From Mangrovivirga halotolerans (GTDB taxonomy: Bacteria > Bacteroidota > Bacteroidia > Cytophagales > Cyclobacteriaceae): a DNA stretch of 64,000 bases. The translations under genes were made by a program, and so were the position numbers. The stretch covers positions 248,001 to 312,000 of the forward strand of contig NZ_JAPFQN010000002.1 of assembly GCF_026241165.1 (NCBI RefSeq), in the 5' to 3' direction. The notes beneath the pieces are model-generated. The model had not been told where the DNA came from. It searched no databases and was given only the letters and a program-made list of their open reading frames with translations. This document shows, piece after piece, positions 26,389 to 35,051 of the stretch (within the stretch, counting starts at the first letter, position 1; every line of letters begins with the position of its first letter).

Positions 26389-27720
26389 TTATGTTTTTCC
26401 CTTTTTATGAAGTTCTTTACTTATCGCATAGTCAAGCATTTCCACAGTAAAAACTTTGCTGTTTTCTGATGCTGCAGCCATCAAAACACAAAAATGAACC
26501 ACATTGAGAATTTCACCACCGGTGAGATCAATTTTTCTCAAATGTTTATAATCGATATCTTCAGCAAGTTCATAATCTGATGGGATCGTAGCCTTCCAAA
26601 GTTCTTCCCTTAGAAACTCTGTTGGGGCAGGAAAATATATCATGTTATTAAACCTTCTGTTAAAGGCCGCATCGATATTCATTTTAAGGTTAGTGGCCAG
26701 TATGATCAGCCCTGAAAAATCTTCAATCCGCTGAAGCAAATAGGCAGCTTCCTGATTGGCATGCTTATCATTGGAAGAATTCACAGAAGAACGTTTACTA
26801 AAAACTGCATCTGCCTCATCAAAGAATAATATCCAGTTTTTATTTTCTGCAATATCAAAAAGACGCTTAAGATTTTTCTCCGTCTCCCCTACCCATTTTG
26901 AAACGATCATTGACAAATCAACACGGTAAACAGGAAGGCCAAATTTATTTCCAAGGATAGTTGCGGTAAGTGTTTTTCCGGTACCAGATGGTCCATAAAA
27001 CAAAGCCCGATATCCCTTTTTAACTTTTCTTCCCAGCTCAGGATGTTCATATGCAATATTACTATATGCTAACCACTGCTCAATTTCATTAATTTTTTTT
27101 CTCGTTTCTTCTCCAAGTATAAGATCTTCCTCCGCCATCCTGGTTTCTAATAGCGCTGCAGGAAATTCATTTCCAATTCCGGGAGTATATTTTCTTCCCT
27201 GAATTTTAGCAATCATCTCTTCAGTTGCGAAGGGAATAGACTGACTTTCAGAAAAATGATCAGCTATTGATTTTATTTGAATCAAATTTAATCCAACTAG
27301 CCTGCAGGAAGAGTTTATCTGCTCCTGAATATACATCCTTGTTTTCAGGTCATTTCCCGCATACAAATAGTAAAGAGTTTGAAAATCAGGAGAGAAAACA
27401 GCATTTGATCCATGAATATGACCTCCATATTGAGTAAAAGGCTTTCCAGTACTTGAATTTTTCAATAACAACGGATCAAAACTTTCCGGTTTGAAATATG
27501 TAGTTAGAAGGCATGCCAGTGTAAAACATTCGCATTTTGAAAGATCTGAGATGGAGATCAATTCTCTGATTTCTTTTTCAGGGATATGGTTACAACCTCC
27601 GTATTCAGAATTCCCATCTTCCAGTGCACTAAAAGTCTGCTTTGCTGCGTTCAACACTATACTTTGTGTCGCATCAATGATATGTTGCAGTAATTGCAGT
27701 TTGGTATTAGTTGATAACAT
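26389..27720 (-). CDS. AAA+ ATPase of the contractile injection system (Afp15/Pvc15-like)
   Basis: 443 residues. The C-terminal half is one AAA+ module: Walker A FYGPSGTGKTLT (about 242-253), Walker B ILFFDEADAVF (about 296-306), and the arginine-finger region INAAFNRRFNNM-like 'DAAFNRRFNNMIYFP'. The N-terminal ~200 residues are family-specific. In Afp/PVC-type systems this single-ring ATPase is needed for particle assembly and is not a ClpV-type sheath recycler, which has two AAA modules. It is shorter than the enterobacterial Pvc15. It is separated from the rest of the minus-strand cluster by the divergent plus-strand gene at 27883. Confidence 0.88.
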   Translation of the reverse strand: MLSTNTKLQLLQHIIDATQSIVLNAAKQTFSALEDGNSEYGGCNHIPEKEIRELISISDLSKCECFTLACLLTTYFKPESFDPLLLKNSSTGKPFTQYGGHIHGSNAVFSPDFQTLYYLYAGNDLKTRMYIQEQINSSCRLVGLNLIQIKSIADHFSESQSIPFATEEMIAKIQGRKYTPGIGNEFPAALLETRMAEEDLILGEETRKKINEIEQWLAYSNIAYEHPELGRKVKKGYRALFYGPSGTGKTLTATILGNKFGLPVYRVDLSMIVSKWVGETEKNLKRLFDIAENKNWILFFDEADAVFSKRSSVNSSNDKHANQEAAYLLQRIEDFSGLIILATNLKMNIDAAFNRRFNNMIYFPAPTEFLREELWKATIPSDYELAEDIDYKHLRKIDLTGGEILNVVHFCVLMAAASENSKVFTVEMLDYAISKELHKKGKT

Positions 27721-27882
27721 TAAAAAAATGATTCGGTGTCCACAAAAGTAATTTAGAAGTTCATTAAGACCAAAATAAAATGAATATAAGGTATCAAAAT
27801 AAAAAGAGTTTACATCAATAAAATTACATTTTCACTTAAAATTATTATATTACTTAAATCCCGATAATTAAACCAGTCAACC

Positions 27883-28677
27883 ATGAATGGAAATTTAGAT
27901 CTGTCTAGTAGTTATCAACATGCGTTGTCATTACTTTGTATTTATACTGATCACCGAATGCAAAGCCCGTGGAAAACCATTGATAAATCTATCTTTATTC
28001 GAAGCCTGACAGATACTCTAAAAAATCCTGACAGGATAAATCAGGCAAGAACTAATTTATGTGGTCCGGCTTCGATTTGTAAAATAATTGCTGAAAAAGA
28101 TCCTGAAAGCTATGTTAGAATGGCAATTTCACTCTATGAAAAAGGAATAGCTCAAAGTTATAATTCTTTTCACTTTCCTATCGAAGTAAACGAAGATTTA
28201 CTTGAAGATGAGCCTTGCGATGGGCTATCTCCATCCGACTATGTGGTGCTTTCTTCGATTCGTCATACTTATAATATAATCTTTGACTATGATCCTGAAT
28301 CAGATTCAGGTTTGCAGGGTTTTTCCTACCCCAATGATCTCGTTGATATAGCAACCAATTTTGCCAATCTTAAAGATAAAACATTAAAATACGGCCATGA
28401 CATTGATGGAATTAATAAAGCAATTGGTGATGGCTGTTCGGTGATAGGATTATTTGATATTGACCAACTCAAAAAAGGTGAGCCAAATCCGAATATCTTG
28501 CAACGCAGGTTTGGCAATCACTACATTGTGATAAACCACATTTCAAAAAGGAATAGTCATGTTAATGTCAATTACTGGAATTGGGGAGATACCAGTGATG
28601 ACCAGTCTACGATCAATACCAGTGTAAATAATTACGATAAAGCTATCAGGAACTATATAATCATTGGAAATACCTAA
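27883..28677 (+). CDS. Putative papain-like-fold protein, candidate injection-system effector
   Basis: 264 residues, no signal peptide or membrane segment, no family recognised with certainty. The sequence has the layout of papain-like/C39-type cysteine enzymes: Cys60 at a helix start in NLCGPASICKI, His213 in GNHYIVINHI starting a strand, and an N-W-G-D turn (Asn233, Asp236) in the next strand. These would make a Cys-His-Asn/Asp triad. It is the only plus-strand gene inside the injection-system cluster, between the ATPase and tape-measure genes. It ends 3 bp before the stop of the tape-measure gene, so the two converge. Position and predicted fold make it a candidate cargo toxin (protease, deamidase or transferase). 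An alternative is a maturation peptidase. Confidence 0.65.
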   Translation: MNGNLDLSSSYQHALSLLCIYTDHRMQSPWKTIDKSIFIRSLTDTLKNPDRINQARTNLCGPASICKIIAEKDPESYVRMAISLYEKGIAQSYNSFHFPIEVNEDLLEDEPCDGLSPSDYVVLSSIRHTYNIIFDYDPESDSGLQGFSYPNDLVDIATNFANLKDKTLKYGHDIDGINKAIGDGCSVIGLFDIDQLKKGEPNPNILQRRFGNHYIVINHISKRNSHVNVNYWNWGDTSDDQSTINTSVNNYDKAIRNYIIIGNT

Positions 28678-28680
28678 AAA

Positions 28681-31248
28681 TCATCTCCAGGTAACATGAA
28701 CAGGTTTTTTCATCCATGGTAACCTGATCACCTTAAATGCCCATGGAATTTTATCAATAAGTATATCAAATCCTTTTTCTTCAACGCGAAGATCCCAAAA
28801 CTTATCATTTTCAATCAGTTTACCTTCCCGTAATAAAAATGAACCCCTCAGATTTTCAGGTGATGATTTTTTCAGGGCTGTCCAGTTTTTGATCACTCCA
28901 TTTAATAATCCCTCAGCAGTCTGCTTTTCTTCATCTGTCAAAATAATATTCTCTTTCAATGGATAAGTAAGAGGAATTCCTGCAATGAGCTTATTAAGCA
29001 CCATCATATACTCCTGTCCGTCATCCAACCCGGTAGCTAAAAAATGCATAAAATGGCAGGCCTTTTCCCTCTCGAAATCACTTTTAAATTCTTTTTTATT
29101 TTTCAAAAGGCCTGTGATATCGAAAAACCTGGATAAATACGGCGAAAGTAATACTAGTCCGGCATTTTTTATAAATATGGGATCGGTCTGAAGAGCTTCA
29201 TCAGATAAGGATATTTCACTTTTATCTTCTGGTTCAGAATCTGTTTCAGTAAACTTTTCTGAGACCTTATTAAAAAACTTTTCTTCAGGTAAGTTCAGTT
29301 CAGTAACAATAGCTTTCCACTCTCTTTCAGAAAGTTGATTAACAATAAAATTGTAATCTGAAACAGAAATTTTATTAAAATAATCTGTTGCCTTTTCCGG
29401 ATGATTCTTAGTAAATAATTCTATAAACTCATTGAATTTAAGGGCTAAGATTGATGGCTTTTTACCTTCTCTAGCCCACGTTTCCAACATAATCTTGATA
29501 ACATCAGGATGACTTATGAGTTTATCAATAAACAATTCCTTTTGCTTCTCCGAAATACTTTCTTCGGGTACTGATAATAATGACCTCGCAATAAATACTA
29601 CTTTAGGAGGCAGGGTTTTAGCCATTCGAAGAAGTATTTCTTTCTTGTATTCATCTCCGAGATAAACTTCAATTCGTTGAAATGCGATTATGGTTTCTCG
29701 TTTATTAAATGAACGGAATACCTCAGCGAGATCCATAATATATTCACCAAATAAATGAATGATAAGCTTTTCTATATCAACCTTATTTGAAACAGAAGGT
29801 AGATTTCCGATTTTGTCAGACTCATTGAGGACCCCCTTTAAAAAAAACTTTTTCAAAACTGAGTGGAGATCTCGTCCTCCATCAGTTGTAGTTTCATTCC
29901 TGGTAAGTTCATTTTTAATTTCTGTAACTTCTACAGAAAGAATTTTCGAGCCTTTCTTCGTTTCTGCCTTTTCAATAATCTCTGATAAAATATACTTCCT
30001 AAGAGGAATATCACTTTTAGCAAGTAACTCCAGAAAATCAACTATAATTTTTTGAATTCTAATTTTTGATTTGCCTTCAACCAATGTAAAAATTGAATTC
30101 AGAACTGATTCCTTTAGATAAAAAACTAATTTCTCTTGTTCTAAATGAGGAATGTTAATTTCAGAAATAATGTTGAACAGACTCCCTATTTCACTACTTA
30201 ACGAAGACTCCAGTTGATCAATAAACTTTTTAAGTTCTATAAGGCTAATCTTTCTTATAAATTCTTTTTTGGCAGAAATGCTTTTAGATATCTCCTGGAG
30301 CTTATCAAATGAATAAAAGTTTCCTGCTATCTTGAGTTCATTTTTCATTAGATCCTTTTTTGTTAACTCTTCAAGGATATTTACAATCTGTTCATTGTTC
30401 TCCGTAAACCGTTTTAATTCTCCGGATTTTACATTGGTGAGGTAATTTATAATAGCATCAAATGAAGGAAATAAATCAGGTCTTTCTTTTTGAATTTTTA
30501 CTAGTAATTGTTGGATAGAATCTTTTAAAGCAACCTTGCTTGATGTCGATGATTTCGAAAAAATAATCACATAACCTGATAAGCGGTTAAGCAATTCTCT
30601 GTTACTGAATGGAAGTGATTTTTGAAGGGCTTCGACAAATTCAATCCATGTTTTTTTATGGGTTTCAATTTTTGGATTATTAGAGATAGCAAATGAAAAT
30701 TCCATCCACTCTTTGTAATCAGGAAAGATTTTATACAACCGATAGATTGCTGCTTCATTGCTTGCTTTTCGATTTATTACCTTCCGGATTGAATTGATAT
30801 CATTTTTAATAAATTCATGAACAACCTTAATAAAAGAATCATTTGAAGATAAAAGCGGACTGGAAAACCATGGTAATACGCCATTGTTCAAATAGCTTTC
30901 CAGTACATCTGGTATCAGGCTCTCCTTATAATTTTGATCTATAGTAACATTATCCAAAAACTTATGGTCATCGATTAGTCTCCGGATGTGCATTCTTAAT
31001 GCATCTTTGAGTCTGAATTTAAATTCTGACTCAAAATTATGTTGATTAATATCTCCCAGATCAAGATCAAGGCTATTAATCTTAATTCTATAATCCATCG
31101 GGCAAACTTCATCAAACACTTCTCCTAATATTCGATTCAGATCTGATTGAATTATATCATTCAATGAATTATGAATCTCATGGGAATTATCAGTTGTATC
31201 AGAAGATATCTCAAAAACACCCGACCTCAGCACATGTCCTTCTTCCAT
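28681..31248 (-). CDS. Contractile injection system tape-measure protein (Afp14-like)
   Basis: 855 residues, largely helical and charged. The N-terminus matches the CIS tape-measure family: short lead-in, then YRIKINSLDLDLGDINQHNFESEFKFRLKDALR-type sequence (about residues 53-85) and helical repeats to the end. Family members set the length of the tube and sheath. No enzymatic motif is seen. The gene follows the baseplate gene by 13 bp on the minus strand and converges with the effector candidate. The assignment rests on the conserved N-terminal block, the length and the position, equal to Afp14 next to the ATPase. Confidence 0.85.
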   Translation of the reverse strand: MEEGHVLRSGVFEISSDTTDNSHEIHNSLNDIIQSDLNRILGEVFDEVCPMDYRIKINSLDLDLGDINQHNFESEFKFRLKDALRMHIRRLIDDHKFLDNVTIDQNYKESLIPDVLESYLNNGVLPWFSSPLLSSNDSFIKVVHEFIKNDINSIRKVINRKASNEAAIYRLYKIFPDYKEWMEFSFAISNNPKIETHKKTWIEFVEALQKSLPFSNRELLNRLSGYVIIFSKSSTSSKVALKDSIQQLLVKIQKERPDLFPSFDAIINYLTNVKSGELKRFTENNEQIVNILEELTKKDLMKNELKIAGNFYSFDKLQEISKSISAKKEFIRKISLIELKKFIDQLESSLSSEIGSLFNIISEINIPHLEQEKLVFYLKESVLNSIFTLVEGKSKIRIQKIIVDFLELLAKSDIPLRKYILSEIIEKAETKKGSKILSVEVTEIKNELTRNETTTDGGRDLHSVLKKFFLKGVLNESDKIGNLPSVSNKVDIEKLIIHLFGEYIMDLAEVFRSFNKRETIIAFQRIEVYLGDEYKKEILLRMAKTLPPKVVFIARSLLSVPEESISEKQKELFIDKLISHPDVIKIMLETWAREGKKPSILALKFNEFIELFTKNHPEKATDYFNKISVSDYNFIVNQLSEREWKAIVTELNLPEEKFFNKVSEKFTETDSEPEDKSEISLSDEALQTDPIFIKNAGLVLLSPYLSRFFDITGLLKNKKEFKSDFEREKACHFMHFLATGLDDGQEYMMVLNKLIAGIPLTYPLKENIILTDEEKQTAEGLLNGVIKNWTALKKSSPENLRGSFLLREGKLIENDKFWDLRVEEKGFDILIDKIPWAFKVIRLPWMKKPVHVTWR

Positions 31249-31261
31249 AAAAAAATCAACT

Positions 31262-34069
31262 TTAGTTTTCTCCTAACAAAATCAGGATCAATTCTTTTGA
31301 ATATTCATCCAATGCTGTTTTATCATTTTCTTTAAGCCCAATCACCCAATTTTTGTAGAGCTTTTCAAATTTTTTCATTTGGGTAATGCTAAACCAGAAT
31401 AAGCGGGTATCAATATTTGCTGGCTGATTAATTCTAACGGTTTCTTCCACCACGGATCTGAATTCAGGATCATTGAATCTTGCCGTCCATGACGGGAAAA
31501 TCATAGTGATTCGATATTCGAAAAAATCTTCCGGAATTAAGGGGCCATTCTCATCATTCTGGATAAAGAAATCAATTTTATTCTCAAAAGGCACTATATC
31601 ATCTTCATCTGACATGAAGCGATAGAGTTTTTCTTTGATTTCGTGCGTTTTTTCTACCGAAATATCTGGTTTGACACTAACGAAATTAATGTTCTGATCG
31701 TCAACATTAAACTGGATTTCAAAATCCTTGGTGCTAGTAGTTTCTACCGAATAATATTCTTCACCAGTTATAAAAGGTTTTAATTTTTTGACCATCGCCA
31801 ACCTTTCTGAAAAGGTAAAACACTGCTTACTTCTTAAAAGCCTGTTACCATTTTCATCAAGAATATAAATACCAAACTTCCTGTCATTAACATCTGGTCT
31901 GAGCAGGATATGTTCAATTAAATGAAGCCCTTCGCATTTAAGGTTCATTTCCTTAAGCAGGTCAATTAAAGTTATTACCACATTAGAAGCTTCTTCTTCG
32001 CTTTCAAAAGAACCCAGTGCAATGGGGTATGAACTGTTTGGAGAAGAAAATGCGGCAATAAATTTTCCTTCATTATGATTGTCAGGACCCACCTGATAAT
32101 TTTCAAGAGTAAGTCCTTCTCTAAGAAATTCCTCATCGATTTTCCCCTCCGAAAAGATATTCAGAGATTTAAAAGTATTTTCATCTACTTCATTCTCTCC
32201 CAACTCTTCAAGATCAATATAATCGAAGTTATCTTCAAAATATTTTTTATCTATTGCGCCTTTAGGTTTACCCGGCTTTTTAACCTTTTCAGTGATGGAT
32301 AACTTTTGATTTTTAAAATGATCGATCAACGAAATATTATCTGATATTATGCTGTCGTTGATTGAATAAAAGTTAAGACCGAGTAAAACACTTAACTTTA
32401 CTTCAAGACCTGCAACATTTCCTTCGTTAGAGAAGTCTTGTTCATAATCTACCCCCCTATTTCGATTCTTATTTATGAAAGGAATAAATTCCAGCAGTCT
32501 GGTTTTATTCTTTAATAAGAAATCATCTGTTTTTTCCGGAAAATAATATTTAAAGGATTGAGTACCTACCTCAGGAAAAGATTCACCATGAAGTGCCAGT
32601 AGATAATCAAGGAATCTTCCTCTTCTGTCAACATAATCATCTGTAACCTCAGTAAGACTTTTTAAACCTTCCAGATAATTAGAGGGAATTACCTGTTGTC
32701 TGAAACTAACCGGATCAATTCCTTCATTGATAGTTTTATAAAGCTTATCTGCATAAGGTACCTCATCCAGGGTTTTGTAAAAATACGTTTTCTGCTCGGT
32801 ATTCTTGAAGGAAAGTAACTGTCCCACGCCAGAAAGCTGGGCAAGATAATTTACCAGAATTTGTTCAAATAACATCAAATATCCCTTCAATTGCATTACC
32901 TGGGCTTTTCTTTCCGGTGATGCATAAGAAGAGATCCCATCAATACCCAAACCATATACCTGAGGGAAATGATTTTGAATTGAATAATATGAATTTGTAT
33001 CTACCTTTTTTCCTTCGGGAACGTCAATAGTTTCCTCACTCAGACGGTAAACCCTTTTGTTTGCTGAGCGTAACTCATTTAAATTACGAGCCACTTTTTG
33101 TTTCTCAATATGTGCATAACTAACCCTTCCTTTAGTCAGCTCTATCGGTAATTCATCTTCAAATGATTCAAGGTCAGTTTCGAGTCGTGCTAACATCCCG
33201 AAAGGTATATCTAATTGATTGTAATGATATTGACCATCAGCTTCAATGAAGAGGTTTTTAACACTATTTACTCCTTCAACCTGCATAATGACTTTCATTA
33301 ATTCAGAAATCATTATTTTATCAGTTTTAGGAGGTAATTCATTGGTTTTTATAAAACCATGTTTTAACAGAGGTCCTTCAAAAATCTCATTCAGGGTAAA
33401 ACCTTCTTCAATAAGTTCCTGAAGGGAATAAAATTTCATTTGAGGACACAAATATTCATCCACCCGGTATAAAAGCTCCCCCATTACTTTCTCTGCACTT
33501 TCCGTACCGCTTAATTCAATTTCAGCATGGAGAACAACAGGCAGGTGTTCTAATATTTGAATCTCTTCAATATCCTCACAAAGATTTCTATTGTTAAGAA
33601 ATACTTTTTTGGCTTTGCTTAAAACATTATTTCTTGCTGATTTCGAGGTGATTCCCTCATCAATATCCAGCAAAATACTATATAAGCCATTTAAGGAGTT
33701 CTTATTATTATCGATTGGTTGTAACCAGACATTCTTAATTTCAAAAACAGAATCAAATAGAAGTTTACGATAATCATTTATTGTTAATGCATTACAAGGC
33801 AATACCTGGTCGGGCCTGAAAAACGAATGTTCTTTTTTCCCTTCGCGAAACAGAAGATCTTCAATATTAAAATCAGTGCGATAGGCAAGCTCTGATATTG
33901 CAAAGCACAATTGTTCTAATATAGTTACTCCCGGATCATGCGTGTTGAAGTCTGTCCAGTATTCTCCTGCCAGTTGCTGAATAAGTTTGATTCCTTCAGC
34001 CCTTAAAGCTTCATAGTCGAATTGCTTCTCTTTCCTTTGCTTCTTTTCTATGAATATTGGTTGAATCAT
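31262..34069 (-). CDS. Baseplate wedge protein (Afp11/Afp12-like)
   Basis: 935 residues. Residues about 19-66 hold the hallmark of contractile-system wedge proteins: 'FDYEALRAEGIKLIQQLAGEYWTDFNTHDPGVTILEQLCFAISELAYRTDF'-like segment, of which HDPGVTILEQL is the diagnostic core. The rest is long alternating segments without enzyme motifs. It forms, with the 1241-aa protein, the expected pair of baseplate wedge subunits that link the spike hub to the sheath. Which one equals Afp11 and which Afp12 cannot be decided from motifs alone. It is preceded at 17 bp by a 64-aa gene. Confidence 0.82.
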   Translation of the reverse strand: MIQPIFIEKKQRKEKQFDYEALRAEGIKLIQQLAGEYWTDFNTHDPGVTILEQLCFAISELAYRTDFNIEDLLFREGKKEHSFFRPDQVLPCNALTINDYRKLLFDSVFEIKNVWLQPIDNNKNSLNGLYSILLDIDEGITSKSARNNVLSKAKKVFLNNRNLCEDIEEIQILEHLPVVLHAEIELSGTESAEKVMGELLYRVDEYLCPQMKFYSLQELIEEGFTLNEIFEGPLLKHGFIKTNELPPKTDKIMISELMKVIMQVEGVNSVKNLFIEADGQYHYNQLDIPFGMLARLETDLESFEDELPIELTKGRVSYAHIEKQKVARNLNELRSANKRVYRLSEETIDVPEGKKVDTNSYYSIQNHFPQVYGLGIDGISSYASPERKAQVMQLKGYLMLFEQILVNYLAQLSGVGQLLSFKNTEQKTYFYKTLDEVPYADKLYKTINEGIDPVSFRQQVIPSNYLEGLKSLTEVTDDYVDRRGRFLDYLLALHGESFPEVGTQSFKYYFPEKTDDFLLKNKTRLLEFIPFINKNRNRGVDYEQDFSNEGNVAGLEVKLSVLLGLNFYSINDSIISDNISLIDHFKNQKLSITEKVKKPGKPKGAIDKKYFEDNFDYIDLEELGENEVDENTFKSLNIFSEGKIDEEFLREGLTLENYQVGPDNHNEGKFIAAFSSPNSSYPIALGSFESEEEASNVVITLIDLLKEMNLKCEGLHLIEHILLRPDVNDRKFGIYILDENGNRLLRSKQCFTFSERLAMVKKLKPFITGEEYYSVETTSTKDFEIQFNVDDQNINFVSVKPDISVEKTHEIKEKLYRFMSDEDDIVPFENKIDFFIQNDENGPLIPEDFFEYRITMIFPSWTARFNDPEFRSVVEETVRINQPANIDTRLFWFSITQMKKFEKLYKNWVIGLKENDKTALDEYSKELILILLGEN

Positions 34070-34086
34070 CGAATAAAGTTCCCCTG

Positions 34087-34281
34087 TTAAATATTGTTCA
34101 AATGATCAAATGACGAATTATTATTACCAGCATTTTCAGCCAATTGACGATTAGCCTGGTCATTTAATTTCCCTATCAACTCATATACTTCTTCAAAAGG
34201 AAGCTTTCCCAACCCTTTAAAGATCATATTTCCCTCTTCTACCGTAACTTTTAAAGTTATTTCCATCTTATTGTTATCCAT
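34087..34281 (-). CDS. Small eCIS-cluster protein of unknown function (64 aa)
   Basis: 64 residues, with no signal peptide. It reads MDNNKMEITLKVTVEEGN..., predicted beta strands followed by a helix (LPFEEVYELIGKLNDQANRQLAEN), and an Asn-rich tail. Its ATG overlaps the stop codon of the fibre-like gene upstream (TAATG), and its stop is 17 bp before the wedge gene, so it is tightly built into the operon. No family is recognised. It may be a small baseplate or chaperone-like subunit. Confidence 0.65.
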   Translation of the reverse strand: MDNNKMEITLKVTVEEGNMIFKGLGKLPFEEVYELIGKLNDQANRQLAENAGNNNSSFDHLNNI

Positions 34282-35024
34282 TACTCCTCCTTAATTCCTA
34301 AACTATTATCCATAAATGTATCTTCCCACATACCAGCGATATGATAATTAACAAAGAAATCTCCCCCATAATCACATCTTGTACGCATTTCTAGCTGGTA
34401 ATTGTAAGTTGTACCGGTCCATCTTAACCTGATCATATTACACCTTACTCCATAGTATGCCTGCGTGATTTTGATTTTACTCTTAGACTTACCAAACGTA
34501 GATAAGGCCAGAGCATGAATCAGAGCATATTTACCTGTTTTTTTCTTTCCTGCTCCTGCCACTACCTCAAATGCATGGCAACCGTTAAGTTCGGTAACCA
34601 CCGGATGCCACTTTCCATCCGCAGGGATTTTACCGGTATGAAGCTTACCTTTTCTCGACTTCATGCCGATGGTTCCATCCACATCCAGTTCTTCTTCCGG
34701 ATTCTCGTTATTGATCCCGACTTTGCCATCATGTTGGAGAGTCATGATGCTATCACCGAGGTTATTGTTAATATTCAGATTAGAATTTCCGCGGTTAACG
34801 TTGAAACTCCAGGCAGGGCTTTTATCTTCAATACTCTTGTAAAAACTGACCAGTTTTTCAGAAGTACCAATTGGCGAAAGCATTAGTCCCTCATCGGTAG
34901 TTTTTGAAATACCATCGTCAACCCTGTTTATTACTGAGTCGATCAGATCATTAAAGTTGTTTTCAGTAGGCAAATTACCTTTCCTGAAAAATCCCCGAAG
35001 TGTCTCTCTGTTTTGTAATGGCAT
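34281..35024 (-). CDS. Fibre-like protein of the injection system (Afp13 position)
   Basis: 247 residues. The N-terminal part (MPLQNRETLRGFFRKGNLPTE-type, about 1-60) looks like an attachment domain. Residues about 85-130 have the 'IMTLQHDGKVGINNENPEEELDVDGTIGMKSRKGKL' style found in tail-fibre and surface-repeat proteins, where VGIN-x-NPxxxLDVxG is the repeated core. The C-terminal ~110 residues form a predicted beta-rich head (HPVVTELNGCHAFEVVAGAG ... YQLEMRTRCDYGGDFF). Position between the two wedge genes, and style, indicate the receptor-binding fibre. It is short for a fibre, so it may be a minimal or partial one. Confidence 0.65.
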   Translation of the reverse strand: MPLQNRETLRGFFRKGNLPTENNFNDLIDSVINRVDDGISKTTDEGLMLSPIGTSEKLVSFYKSIEDKSPAWSFNVNRGNSNLNINNNLGDSIMTLQHDGKVGINNENPEEELDVDGTIGMKSRKGKLHTGKIPADGKWHPVVTELNGCHAFEVVAGAGKKKTGKYALIHALALSTFGKSKSKIKITQAYYGVRCNMIRLRWTGTTYNYQLEMRTRCDYGGDFFVNYHIAGMWEDTFMDNSLGIKEE

Positions 35025-35051
35025 ATCCTTATAATCAAAAAGTTAAATTCA

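Noticed and set aside
34515-34886. 123-codon plus-strand frame opposite the fibre-like gene
   Set aside because: Shadow of a conserved minus-strand gene; no recognisable protein features.
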